Below, one piece after another: positions 25,095-32,959 of a stretch of DNA of 43,088 nt. Below the pieces are notes generated by a model, which worked only from the letters and a program-made list of their open reading frames with translations, did not search any database and was not told the DNA's origin. The stretch comes from Bacteroidota bacterium. Its GTDB lineage: Bacteria > Bacteroidota > Bacteroidia > Sphingobacteriales > Sphingobacteriaceae. The position numbers and the translations under genes are program-made. Position 1 is the stretch's first letter. Each line of letters begins with the position of its first letter. The stretch lies in the NCBI GenBank assembly GCA_013286325.1, contig JABDFZ010000011.1, forward strand, positions 1 through 43,088, in the 5' to 3' direction.

Positions 25095-25458
25095 AATGTG
25101 GCACGTACCTACCAAAAAAGTACGTGATAAGGTTTAGGTCAGCTTCTTTAATATCTTAAATAACCAAGCCGCTATTTGGGATCGGCAACTAATGAGTTTA
25201 ATTATTTGTAGTTCGATTTTCCTTTGCTGAACAATGCCTTCTTTTACAAAGACACCGAAGTAAGTTGAATCAGAATATCATTGTTTAAAAATGATAACTG
25301 CTTATAAAATGGAGTACCGGGGTATTAATAAATGTTTAAATATAGTTAACCAGGGAGCACACATTTTACTTACTTAAATCTTAAGTCTATCAAACTGATT
25401 TGAAAGTAATGCTATTTGCTAATTAAACAGCTAATGAGTTTATGAATTAGCTGTTTTT
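25095..25458 (+). ncRNA. Candidate non-coding RNA, about 365 nt
   Basis: Bounded by a TAnnTTTG promoter match and a complete intrinsic terminator, with no coding gene between them. Hairpins: CACGTAC/GTACGTG (25102-25108 with 25120-25126) near the 5' end, TATCATT/AATGATA (25276-25282 with 25290-25296), and the terminator. It does not show tmRNA or RNase P hallmarks. The alternative is that the terminator belongs to an undetected short peptide gene. Confidence 0.35.
25425..25458 (+). terminator. Orphan intrinsic terminator
   Basis: AAACAGCTAAT (25425-25435) pairs perfectly with ATTAGCTGTTT (25446-25456), followed by TT. No plus-strand gene precedes it for over 11 kb. Confidence 0.7.
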
Positions 25459-25506
25459 CCTTGTGAACTGGTGTTTTTAGAATAGGAACAAACTGATGTG
25501 TAATAA

Positions 25507-25540
25507 TTGTTTATCAACATCATTTGTTATTATAACTTTG
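25507..25540 (+). promoter_or_regulatory. Promoter of the LytTR regulator gene
   Basis: TAACTTTG (25533-25540) fits TAnnTTTG, with TTG at 25507-25509. The ATG is at 25558, so the leader is about a dozen bases. Confidence 0.65.
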
Positions 25541-25557
25541 TTTTTAAATACGTATTC

Positions 25558-26298
25558 ATGTTAAGTAAAATTAAAATTGTAGTTGTTGAGGACGAGATAC
25601 TCATTGCCGAATCATTAAGGATGATGTTGGAGAACCTCGGCTACGAAGTTCCGGCAATTTTTAATTCAGGTTCGGAGGCAATTAAAAACTTCAGGCCAGG
25701 CTTTGCGGATATTGTAATTATGGATATCGAGCTTGCCAATAATACCAATGGTATTGATACAGCAATTGAATTAAAAAAGATCTGCGACCCGCCTATAATT
25801 TTTATTACCAATAATACTGACGAACGTATCCGTAAAAAAGCAATTTACGAAACCAGCGCATTACACTACGTCACTAAACCTTTTACAAAGCTTGATATCA
25901 GCATAGCTATTGATCTTACCCTTAAACTATCCGGCGATAAAGAAACAACTTCAAAAAACACAAGTGAGTTTTCTCATATGATGAACGATTGCATATTTGT
26001 TAAAGACGGAAGTAGTTTCAAAAAAATAATGATCAGCGATATCCGCTTCCTGAAAGCAGAAGGAAGCTATTGCAATTTATATTATAACGACAGCAATATT
26101 TTATTCAGCGAGAATTTGAGCTTTCTGGAAGGCAGATTATCTTTTGCAAAAAGCCTGCTTCGTGTTCATCGTTCTTACATCATCAATGTTAATTATATAA
26201 AAAAGATCCAGGACAACCGCCTGTGGGTTGATGACGAGGAAATTCCAATCGGCATAACCTACAAAAAAGAATTAGGCGATTTAATAAGATTTATTTGA
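25558..26298 (+). CDS. LytTR-family response regulator
   Basis: A 246-residue two-domain regulator. The receiver domain (about 1-120) has the acidic pair in VVEDEILIAESL, phospho-acceptor Asp56 in IVIMDIEL, and the conserved Thr and Lys in FITNN and VTKPF. The LytTR DNA-binding domain (about 140-245) shows IRFLKAEGSYCNLYY, the SLSFLEGRL-like helix and LLRVHRSYIINVNYIKKI. The ATG at 25558 is chosen because the promoter -7 element overlaps any earlier start. It is divergent from the small lipoprotein and TPR kinase genes, which suggests a two-component unit in which the kinase lacks its own regulator. Confidence 0.92.
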   Translation: MLSKIKIVVVEDEILIAESLRMMLENLGYEVPAIFNSGSEAIKNFRPGFADIVIMDIELANNTNGIDTAIELKKICDPPIIFITNNTDERIRKKAIYETSALHYVTKPFTKLDISIAIDLTLKLSGDKETTSKNTSEFSHMMNDCIFVKDGSSFKKIMISDIRFLKAEGSYCNLYYNDSNILFSENLSFLEGRLSFAKSLLRVHRSYIINVNYIKKIQDNRLWVDDEEIPIGITYKKELGDLIRFI

Positions 26299-26358
26299 TT
26301 GGTTCATAGTTAAACCATTTAAACACATGCTCGTCTTATAATTGGTCAAGCCTTATTT

Positions 26359-27528
26359 ATGCCTATACATTTCAACCTTTTTAACATTATAGTTCTTTTA
26401 GGGTCGCTGCAGGGCATTATATTAAGCCTCATGCTTTTGTTTTCGGGTAAGGACAAAAGGCAAAACAAATATTTTCTTGCGGCTTTTATGCTCATGCTGG
26501 TTTACGATAGCTTTGGCACCTTTTGCTGGAGCTCTGGCCTTAACATTAAATGGCTTGCTTTTTTCGATGGTATATTTCCTTACACCATTATTTTAAGCGC
26601 CGGGCCAAGTCTTTATCTTTATATAAAAACTACTATCCAATCCGGTAAGATTCTCCGCAACATAATTTTCAAAACCTATTTACCCGTATTTATCGACTTT
26701 TGTTTCCGGTCGTGTTTACTCATCTATGCTATCCTGAACAACAACGGAATTTCATTAGGAATAAAGGCAGGCCAAATTGATGCTGTATATCAACCATTCG
26801 CAGAAGTATTAATGGTGATTATCTTCTGGCTGTACCTTATTTCAGCAATCCGGCAGTTTAAAAATTGGCAACCGGAAACAAGCGGTGCAGATGCATCATT
26901 AATTACCGAGCAAAACCTGGTTAACAAGTGGACAAAAGCATTACTAACCGTAATGACGTTAATTGCAATTGTATGGGCAGCCACTATTTTTGGTTCGATA
27001 TTGTTTAATATCCAGGGCATTGCCTATTTTTCACCTATAGAGATAATTCTGGTTATTTTTATTTACTGGATCGGGCTTAAAGGATATCAGCACACGCGGG
27101 TTGTTTATATCAGCGATCAAAAAGCCGCCAAAACCTATGCCGATACCCTACCCGCCGAAGAAGCGGAAGCTTGCATTATCTTGTTAAAAAAAGCAATGGA
27201 AAATGATAAGCTCTACCTCGATCCTGTACTAACCGTAAACAAACTGGCCGAAAAGCTTGAGCTTAATTCCCGTATTATCTCCGCTGTATTAAATCGTGAG
27301 CTAAAAAAGGGGTTTAGTGAATTTGTAAATGAATACCGTATCAACGAGGTAAAAATCAAGATGCTGCAACCCGAAAACAAACATATTACCATAGCAGGCA
27401 TTGCCTTCGATTCGGGGTTTAACTCCGTAGCCACTTTTCAGCGTACTTTTAAAAGTGCCGAAAACATTACACCTAAGCAATTCATTTCCATCCATCAAAA
27501 TCCGGAAAAAACAGTGCTCAAATCATGA
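26359..27528 (+). CDS. 7TM-type AraC-family transcriptional regulator
   Basis: A 389-residue protein with six to seven hydrophobic segments in the first 240 residues (for example FNIIVLLGSLQGIILSLMLL, IIFWLYLISAI and IEIILVIFIYWIGL) and a C-terminal AraC helix-turn-helix domain (about 280-380). The second recognition motif reads IAGIAFDSGFNSVATFQRTFK and ends TPKQF, the usual AraC signature. Membrane-bound AraC regulators of this plan are frequent in Bacteroidota and are thought to sense envelope or lipid-soluble signals. It starts 60 bases after the LytTR gene and may be co-transcribed. Target genes are not visible. Confidence 0.88.
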   Translation: MPIHFNLFNIIVLLGSLQGIILSLMLLFSGKDKRQNKYFLAAFMLMLVYDSFGTFCWSSGLNIKWLAFFDGIFPYTIILSAGPSLYLYIKTTIQSGKILRNIIFKTYLPVFIDFCFRSCLLIYAILNNNGISLGIKAGQIDAVYQPFAEVLMVIIFWLYLISAIRQFKNWQPETSGADASLITEQNLVNKWTKALLTVMTLIAIVWAATIFGSILFNIQGIAYFSPIEIILVIFIYWIGLKGYQHTRVVYISDQKAAKTYADTLPAEEAEACIILLKKAMENDKLYLDPVLTVNKLAEKLELNSRIISAVLNRELKKGFSEFVNEYRINEVKIKMLQPENKHITIAGIAFDSGFNSVATFQRTFKSAENITPKQFISIHQNPEKTVLKS

Positions 27529-27584
27529 TTTGAGCAGACAGGATAAGGGTGCTTTTGTACTATTGCCAAAAACAAAACCACATT

Positions 27585-28241
27585 ATGAAAAAATTAATCA
27601 TCCTGTTATTCATATTATTTGCAGTGTATAACGTTCAGGCACAGTTGACCAACACCAAGTGGAAAGGCGCATTAAGGATCGACGATTCGCCTGAAGTGAT
27701 TTTCGACTTTGGAAAAGACATCCTCAAAATCTATATGTACTCAAACAGCGCAACTATTGAGAACATGACCTATACCGTTACCGACTCTGCATTTACCCTT
27801 AAAAAAATTGAAGGCCAAAGCGATTGTGATAACGAAGTTTTAGGAAAATATAAGTTTGGGATAAAAGACAATGAGTTATCGGTAAAGCTTTTGGCCGATG
27901 ATTGCAGCGACAGGTCATCTGCACTAAATGATACCAAATGGACCAAATTTGAATGGCCGGCAGAAGTAGAAGTAGATGAAACTGTATTAAAACAATATCC
28001 TGGTGTATATGCAATGGACGATCAGCATAAAATTACCATCAGCTTTGAAAATGGCAGGTTAATGGCCGATTCGCAAACAAACCTTGTAACCAAAACCGCA
28101 TTATATGCCACGAGCAATAACAAATTTCTTTTTCACCTCGGCGATATTTCCCTCGAATTTATTAAAGGAGCTGATGGCAAAGTGAGTAAGTTTATTGTAC
28201 ACGAGGCGGGCAAGGATTATGATTGGATTAAAATGAAGTGA
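27585..28241 (+). CDS. Secreted lipocalin/DUF3471-like protein
   Basis: A 218-residue protein with a signal peptide (MKKLIILLFILFAVYNVQA). The mature N-terminal half (about 20-115) looks like a small beta-barrel (LTNTKWKGALRI, FDFGKDILKIYMYSN). The C-terminal half, from about residue 130, resembles the DUF3471 module found after serine hydrolases (YPGVYAMDDQHKITISFENGRL ... DGKVSKFIVHEAGKDYDW). No hydrolase domain is attached. I chose the ATG at 27585 in front of the signal peptide over a GTG at 27549. It follows the AraC regulator by 56 bases, with a weak own promoter (TACTATTG at 27558-27565). Confidence 0.65.
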   Translation: MKKLIILLFILFAVYNVQAQLTNTKWKGALRIDDSPEVIFDFGKDILKIYMYSNSATIENMTYTVTDSAFTLKKIEGQSDCDNEVLGKYKFGIKDNELSVKLLADDCSDRSSALNDTKWTKFEWPAEVEVDETVLKQYPGVYAMDDQHKITISFENGRLMADSQTNLVTKTALYATSNNKFLFHLGDISLEFIKGADGKVSKFIVHEAGKDYDWIKMK

Positions 28242-28264
28242 TTACACAAACACCCTCTCTCTAT

Positions 28265-28356
28265 GTCATGCCGAATTTATTTCGGCACCCCACAGGACAT
28301 TCCCGCGTGCGTATTGTAGATTGACAAGTGAGGTGCTGAAACAAGTTCAGCATGAC
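28265..28356. repeat. Dispersed-type inverted repeat (GTCATGCTGAAC element)
   Basis: The left arm (28265-28293, starting GTCATGCCGAATTTATTTCG) and right arm (28328-28356) are inverted copies of 29 bases with five differences, all transitions, around a 34-base centre. The right arm read on the minus strand starts GTCATGCTGAACTTGTTTCA, a sequence I recall as a frequent intergenic repeat in Bacteroidota genomes. Only one copy is in this window. Confidence 0.7.
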
Positions 28357-28366
28357 GAATTTTAGT

Positions 28367-28402
28367 AAACAAGAAAAGCGGCATCAGCCGCTTTTCTTGT
28401 TT
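28367..28402. terminator. Bidirectional terminator between convergent genes
   Basis: A perfect 16-bp stem, AAACAAGAAAAGCGGC (28367-28382) with 28387-28402, has an ATCA loop. It serves the DUF3471-like gene and accA. Confidence 0.9.
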
Positions 28403-28415
28403 ATTCTATATTTTC

Positions 28416-29372
28416 TTAGTCTTCTATCACCACGCCCATCGAGCAGAACTTATTGATCCTTTCGGTAACAAGCTCGTCAATATTGCGTTCCTTTAATACT
28501 TTAAGGTCTTTCAAAAGCTGCTTCTTCAATATAGCAGCCATTGCAACAGGATCCTGGTGAGCACCGCCGAGTGGTTCTTTTATAACACCGTCAATCAGCT
28601 TATTTTTTAGCATTTCGGTAGAGGTCAGTTTCAGCATTTCAGCCGCCCTTTCCTTATGTTCCCAGGTTTTAAAAAGAATGGTTGAACAGTTCTCCGGAGA
28701 AATAACCGAGTACCACGAATTATCAAGCATCAACACCCTGTCGCCAATGCCTATACCCAGCGCACCGCCCGACGCTCCTTCGCCAATTACAACACAGATA
28801 ACAGGTACTTTTAATACCGACATTTCCAAAAGATTACGTGCTATGGCTTCACCTTGTCCACGTTCTTCAGCTTCTAATCCAGGGAATGCTCCCGGCGTAT
28901 CTATCAGGGTAATAACTGGCTTGTTGAATTTTTCGGCAAGTTTCATTAATCTTAATGCCTTACGGTACCCTTCAGGGTTAGGCATGCCGAAATTGCGGTA
29001 TTGGCGCTCTTTAGTGTTACGCCCTTTTTGGTGACCGATAAACATAGCTGTTTGTCCGCCAATAGTGCCAAAACCTCCTATTATTGCTTTATCATCACCA
29101 ACTGTCCTGTCACCGTGCAATTCTATAAAATCATCACACATCAATTCAAGATATTGTAAAGAGTATGGCCTTTCAGGGTGACGGGATATCTGTACTTTTT
29201 GCCAGCCGGTAAGGTTACCGTATATATCGCGCTTGGCAGTTTCTAACTTGCTTTCAAGCTCAGCTATCGTTGCCGACATATCCAGCTTGTTTTTATCCTC
29301 AACCTGCTTAACCTTCTCTATCTGCTGCTGCAATTCGGCCAGGGGCTTTTCAAAGTCAAAAGTTATTTTCAT
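28416..29372 (-). CDS. accA: Acetyl-CoA carboxylase carboxyltransferase subunit alpha
   Basis: With AccD it transfers the carboxyl group from biotin-BCCP to acetyl-CoA, the first committed step of fatty acid synthesis. The 318-residue length is normal. Visible blocks are the N-terminal coiled helix ([17 protein letters not shown]), [73 protein letters not shown] and the oxyanion-type [15 protein letters not shown]. accD is not nearby, as usual. A CRP-like palindrome sits in its upstream region. Confidence 0.97.
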   Translation of the reverse strand: MKITFDFEKPLAELQQQIEKVKQVEDKNKLDMSATIAELESKLETAKRDIYGNLTGWQKVQISRHPERPYSLQYLELMCDDFIELHGDRTVGDDKAIIGGFGTIGGQTAMFIGHQKGRNTKERQYRNFGMPNPEGYRKALRLMKLAEKFNKPVITLIDTPGAFPGLEAEERGQGEAIARNLLEMSVLKVPVICVVIGEGASGGALGIGIGDRVLMLDNSWYSVISPENCSTILFKTWEHKERAAEMLKLTSTEMLKNKLIDGVIKEPLGGAHQDPVAMAAILKKQLLKDLKVLKERNIDELVTERINKFCSMGVVIED

Positions 29373-29425
29373 TCAACATTATTATTAGTGAGATGAACTT
29401 TCTGTATAAATCAAATTCAAACCCA

Positions 29426-29447
29426 TTTTGTGTTATAAAACACAAAA
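29426..29447. promoter_or_regulatory. CRP/FNR-like palindrome upstream of accA
   Basis: TTTTGTGTT (29426-29434) and AACACAAAA (29439-29447) are perfect 9-bp inverted arms. The inner TGTG-N8-CACA spacing is that of CRP/FNR operators. It is centred about 65 bases upstream of the accA ATG, and no T-run follows on the minus strand, so it is less likely a terminator. Confidence 0.4.
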
Positions 29448-29501
29448 ATGTTTTTACACTTAATTAGGGGGCGCTAAATTAAATAAATCTAATGGTATTT
29501 T

Positions 29502-30008
29502 TTAATTACGTTTTTGTAAAGTCTCAATCCGTTTAATTTGTTGTGGGGTTAACAATCCTCTTGTAACCAAACACGACTGTAAAATAACATTCCTAAGTTC
29601 GCCCTGATACAGCCCATAACGGTTCGCATAAAATATCAGCGATCCGTTGTCTAACCTGTTATACCTGAAAATACTATCCAGCGTCCGTTCATTACGGATA
29701 ATTATGAGGCCCATTTCCAGTTTTTTGCGACGTAGTTCCTTTACTACAGCGGTAAGTTTGTTTACCTGTATAGGGCTAAGATCAAGTTCCTTTTTATATT
29801 TCAGCGCTTTTTCAGGCGATGGATAATGGTTAAGTTCGGCAGCTAACGACATATGATAAAGGTCATCGCCATTTAACAATGCCGTATACTCTTCATCTGT
29901 TAAAGTTTTCAGGGCTGATTTTTTGATAACAATGCTATCTCCTGCTGATTGTGCATGAGCAGCGGTATAAAGTGTCAGAAATATAAATGATAGTAATAAG
30001 TTCTTCAT
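29502..30008 (-). CDS. Periplasmic Spy/CpxP-like (LTxxQ) protein
   Basis: A 168-residue protein with a clear signal peptide (MKNLLLSFIFLTLYTAAHA). The mature part is all-helical. Two LTxxQ-like motifs occur, LSPIQ at 77-81 and LTPQQ at 153-157, each leading into a charged helix, as in Spy/CpxP periplasmic chaperones. The assignment rests on these short motifs and overall composition. It starts 42 bases after the acyltransferase-like gene on the same strand and may share its transcript. Confidence 0.5.
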   Translation of the reverse strand: MKNLLLSFIFLTLYTAAHAQSAGDSIVIKKSALKTLTDEEYTALLNGDDLYHMSLAAELNHYPSPEKALKYKKELDLSPIQVNKLTAVVKELRRKKLEMGLIIIRNERTLDSIFRYNRLDNGSLIFYANRYGLYQGELRNVILQSCLVTRGLLTPQQIKRIETLQKRN

Positions 30009-30050
30009 AGTTTTAACTCAATCAACCCAATATTGCAAACATTGTTCATG

Positions 30051-31142
30051 TCACAATTTAAAAAATACTTTCTTCTTGTATAAAAAATAACAAAGCAACC
30101 ATTCCAACCCAAAAATACAAACAGCCCCAACTATAATCTTTAACAATTCGCCTGCGTTAAACCAGTCTAAAACACCATCCGAAATACTGCTTACATAACC
30201 ATTGAACCACTTGCTGCCAACAATCTCGAAAAACAGGTAAATAAAAATAGAGTTCATACCAACAATGGTAAAGAAAGTTAAATACTTGCGATGTCCTTTT
30301 ACATCAACCCACCAATAGCTGATTGCCAAAAACCATAAACACCATCCCAGCGAGGCTATAGTGAATGAAGTGGTGGCAATCCGTTTAATAATGGGCGTTA
30401 TATTCAACACATCCATACCATAACCAATAAGCAGGCAGGCAAGTCCCCATAGCAATAGCTGTCTTATTTTGTTATTACCGCTTAATAATAGTTTACCTGC
30501 CAATGCGCCGGCAATGGTATGTACGGCAGTTGGGATACAGTTAATGGCAACCCAGCCACCCTGGTTTATCTTGTTCATGAGCAATAGATCTACGTAATTA
30601 CCAAAGTTATGCTGATCGGTAAAAGGCTGGTCAAAACCGGGTACATGCGTAAACCGGTATAAAACTTCAGTAAGAAGAAGTAAGCCTATACAAATGCCAA
30701 TTTGTGATATTGTGCTCCATCTAAAAATCAGGAAAGCTATTAACGTAGTAAATGAAAGTTGGGTTAAAACATCCCACAGCTCAAATGACAAGCCTTTTGG
30801 ACGAACAGCATAATCCAATACTCCCCAAAAGAACAACCATCCGCAACGTTTTAAAGTTTTTTTAAACGATTGTCCCCAGGTTATGCCATTAGCCCATTGT
30901 TTGTTCAATGAAAATGCCATGGCCACACCCGCCATAAACATAAATGCAGGTTGTACCAGGTCCCAAAAATGAAGCCCATGCCAGGGATGGTGCGTAAATT
31001 GTTCTATAAAACGCCCATGGGTATGCTCATACAAATAATCATAAATCCCTGTCGATTCTATAGCCAGCAATACCATAATAAAGCCGCGAAGAAAGTCGAG
31101 GGAAAGCAGGCGGGCAGATATTGAATTTGTTGTTGCAGCCAT
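30051..31142 (-). CDS. Multi-span membrane acyltransferase-like protein (HGSNAT/DUF5009 type)
   Basis: A 363-residue protein with about ten membrane segments. The start SARLLSLDFLRGFIMVLLAI followed by PWHGLHFWDLVQPAFMFMAG is typical of the DUF5009/heparan-alpha-glucosaminide N-acetyltransferase-like family (also called NagX in Bacteroidota), in which acetyl groups are moved across the inner membrane to sugars. The His in HPWHGLHF lies where the family has conserved His residues. Substrate is not known here. It follows the Kdp-linked histidine kinase by 95 bases and precedes the Spy-like gene, but no functional link with potassium is evident. Confidence 0.75.
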   Translation of the reverse strand: MAATTNSISARLLSLDFLRGFIMVLLAIESTGIYDYLYEHTHGRFIEQFTHHPWHGLHFWDLVQPAFMFMAGVAMAFSLNKQWANGITWGQSFKKTLKRCGWLFFWGVLDYAVRPKGLSFELWDVLTQLSFTTLIAFLIFRWSTISQIGICIGLLLLTEVLYRFTHVPGFDQPFTDQHNFGNYVDLLLMNKINQGGWVAINCIPTAVHTIAGALAGKLLLSGNNKIRQLLLWGLACLLIGYGMDVLNITPIIKRIATTSFTIASLGWCLWFLAISYWWVDVKGHRKYLTFFTIVGMNSIFIYLFFEIVGSKWFNGYVSSISDGVLDWFNAGELLKIIVGAVCIFGLEWLLCYFLYKKKVFFKL

Positions 31143-31237
31143 AAATTACGTTACAATTAAAATTCAATATAGAAATTAATCTCTTGTTTGCCGTGAAGCA
31201 ACCACATTAAAATCAGGCTCTGGTCTATTTTAGCAAA

Positions 31238-32959
31238 TTAGCTTTGCCTTCCTATTATCTTCAGCGTAAAATAAAACCTGCTGCCTTCGCCAATTTCGCT
31301 TTCAACGCCTATCTTTCCGGCCTGTGCCTCAATAAAATCTTTAGCAATGGCAAGGCCCAGGCCGGTTCCGGGTTGGTCGGTATTTGTACCGGGTATCTTA
31401 AAATATCTGTCGAAAATTCTCGAAAGGTATTGCTGGTCTATCCCCCGCCCATGATCCCGAACGGAAAACTCTATCTCATCAGCCTGGCGCTTTTTTACTG
31501 TCAGGTCGATGACCGATTTTTCGTGACTATATTTTATAGCGTTCGAAAGCAGATTGATCAATACCCATGTAGATTTATCCAGATCTGCATGTACATCAGG
31601 CAGGTTCTCATCGCATTGAACGTTTATTTCTATTTGTTTTTGTTCTGCTGTAGTTTTAAGCGCCTTAACAGTATAGTCAACTATATTCCGGGGATGTGTA
31701 TTGCCGAAATTAAGGTGCAATTTCCCGGTTTCAACCTGGGCCATATCCAGCAGCTCGGTAGTTATTTGCAATAGTCTATGGGCATCTTCATCAATATTTT
31801 CAAGTAACTGCCTTTGTTCTGTATTCACCTCCCCTATCCGGCTATCTTCCAAAAGTTTCAGGCTCATTTTTATTGATGATATCGGAGTTTTCAATTCATG
31901 TGATATGGTAGCTATAAAATTGGTCTTAGCTTCGTCCATTTGCTGAAACTCGGTGATGTTTTTAAGAATAATCACACTACCTATAACTATGTCTTTACTA
32001 AGAATCGATAATACAGCCTTTGAATAATAACTTTCGCGGTTATCTGCATATATTTTCATCTTAGGCTGATCATTTACCAGCAGATTTCTCATCAGGTCGT
32101 TTTCCAAAGCAATATCAGGCGCATATCTCCCTGTAAGGTTTTGTTCTGACATGCCGATCAACGTACAAGCAACCTGGTTAACGAATATGATGAACGATTT
32201 TTCGTCCAGACCAACAATTGCATCCTGCATGGAGTTGATAATGGTTTCAATCCGTTTCTTTTCAAACAATATACTGGCAAGGTTGCTGTTCTCATATTCA
32301 TCCAGCTTAATGGTCATCGTATTAAATGCCCTGGCAAGTTCCCCAAACTCATCGTTGGATGTAAAGTCAAGCTGCTGACGATAATTCCGTTTCGAAACCT
32401 CCTTTATTTTTTCTGTTAATTCCTTTAATGGGTTTGCAATATAACTTGGGAAATTCACCACAAAGCTAAATGCCACTAAAAACAAAAATGTAGCTACAAA
32501 TGCAACCAGCAATATTGCACGGTTTGCCGTAGCTTTCGCCATCGTATCTTTATGAATAATGGCATTCATATTTAACTGCATAATGCCATAAAGCAGCCTT
32601 TTTATATCGCTATGCAGCAGCGTTATTTTAGCAGGATCATTTTGTACCTGTTTAAGTCTTTCGTATTCTGCACGCAGCGAATCTGTAAGGCGCCCTTCGC
32701 CGGGCTCTGTAATATTATGCTCCTCCTTTACCAGGTTTTCCTCAATAATTTTGGCTTGTTGCGGGGTTAATATTCCAGGGCTGGCATCTATTGCCACTCC
32801 CATGTCTTTAGTAAACTGAACAGATTTGTAATTGTCTTTTAATATATCTTTTGCATCAGCCGAAAGGCGATTCAAAAAATATATTGATAGCCCGCAGCAT
32901 AACAATGCAAGCACAAATAAGAAGCTAAAGCCGGCCCGGAGTTTATTTTTTATAGTCAT
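31238..32959 (-). CDS. Histidine kinase partner of the split KdpD (HAMP-PAS-HisKA-HATPase)
   Basis: A 573-residue membrane kinase. Two membrane helices (residues about 8-30 and 150-172) bracket a periplasmic helical sensor region. HAMP follows (about 172-225, with NPLKELTEKIKEVSKR), then a PAS domain (about 240-345), a HisKA domain with phospho-His354 in ATISHELKTPISSIK, and HATPase_c with LINLLSNAIKYS, DHGRGID and GTGLGLAIAKDF. Its start codon overlaps the stop codon of the kdpD sensor gene by one base, so the two are translationally coupled. It therefore probably supplies the kinase half that the short KdpD lacks. The cognate regulator is not in the window. Confidence 0.9.
   Translation of the reverse strand: MTIKNKLRAGFSFLFVLALLCCGLSIYFLNRLSADAKDILKDNYKSVQFTKDMGVAIDASPGILTPQQAKIIEENLVKEEHNITEPGEGRLTDSLRAEYERLKQVQNDPAKITLLHSDIKRLLYGIMQLNMNAIIHKDTMAKATANRAILLVAFVATFLFLVAFSFVVNFPSYIANPLKELTEKIKEVSKRNYRQQLDFTSNDEFGELARAFNTMTIKLDEYENSNLASILFEKKRIETIINSMQDAIVGLDEKSFIIFVNQVACTLIGMSEQNLTGRYAPDIALENDLMRNLLVNDQPKMKIYADNRESYYSKAVLSILSKDIVIGSVIILKNITEFQQMDEAKTNFIATISHELKTPISSIKMSLKLLEDSRIGEVNTEQRQLLENIDEDAHRLLQITTELLDMAQVETGKLHLNFGNTHPRNIVDYTVKALKTTAEQKQIEINVQCDENLPDVHADLDKSTWVLINLLSNAIKYSHEKSVIDLTVKKRQADEIEFSVRDHGRGIDQQYLSRIFDRYFKIPGTNTDQPGTGLGLAIAKDFIEAQAGKIGVESEIGEGSRFYFTLKIIGRQS

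Larger units (their letters stand above)
24995..25557. other. Gene-free stretch between small lipoprotein leader and LytTR regulator
   Basis: About 560 bases without a credible coding frame. It holds a possible promoter (25055-25088), three hairpins, an orphan plus-strand terminator (25425-25458) and the promoter of the regulator gene. Confidence 0.6.

Noticed and set aside
25095..25458. tmRNA, RNase P RNA or 6S RNA
   Set aside because: No tag-peptide frame or tRNA-like ends, no RNase P core sequence, and the 5' and 3' ends do not pair as in 6S RNA.
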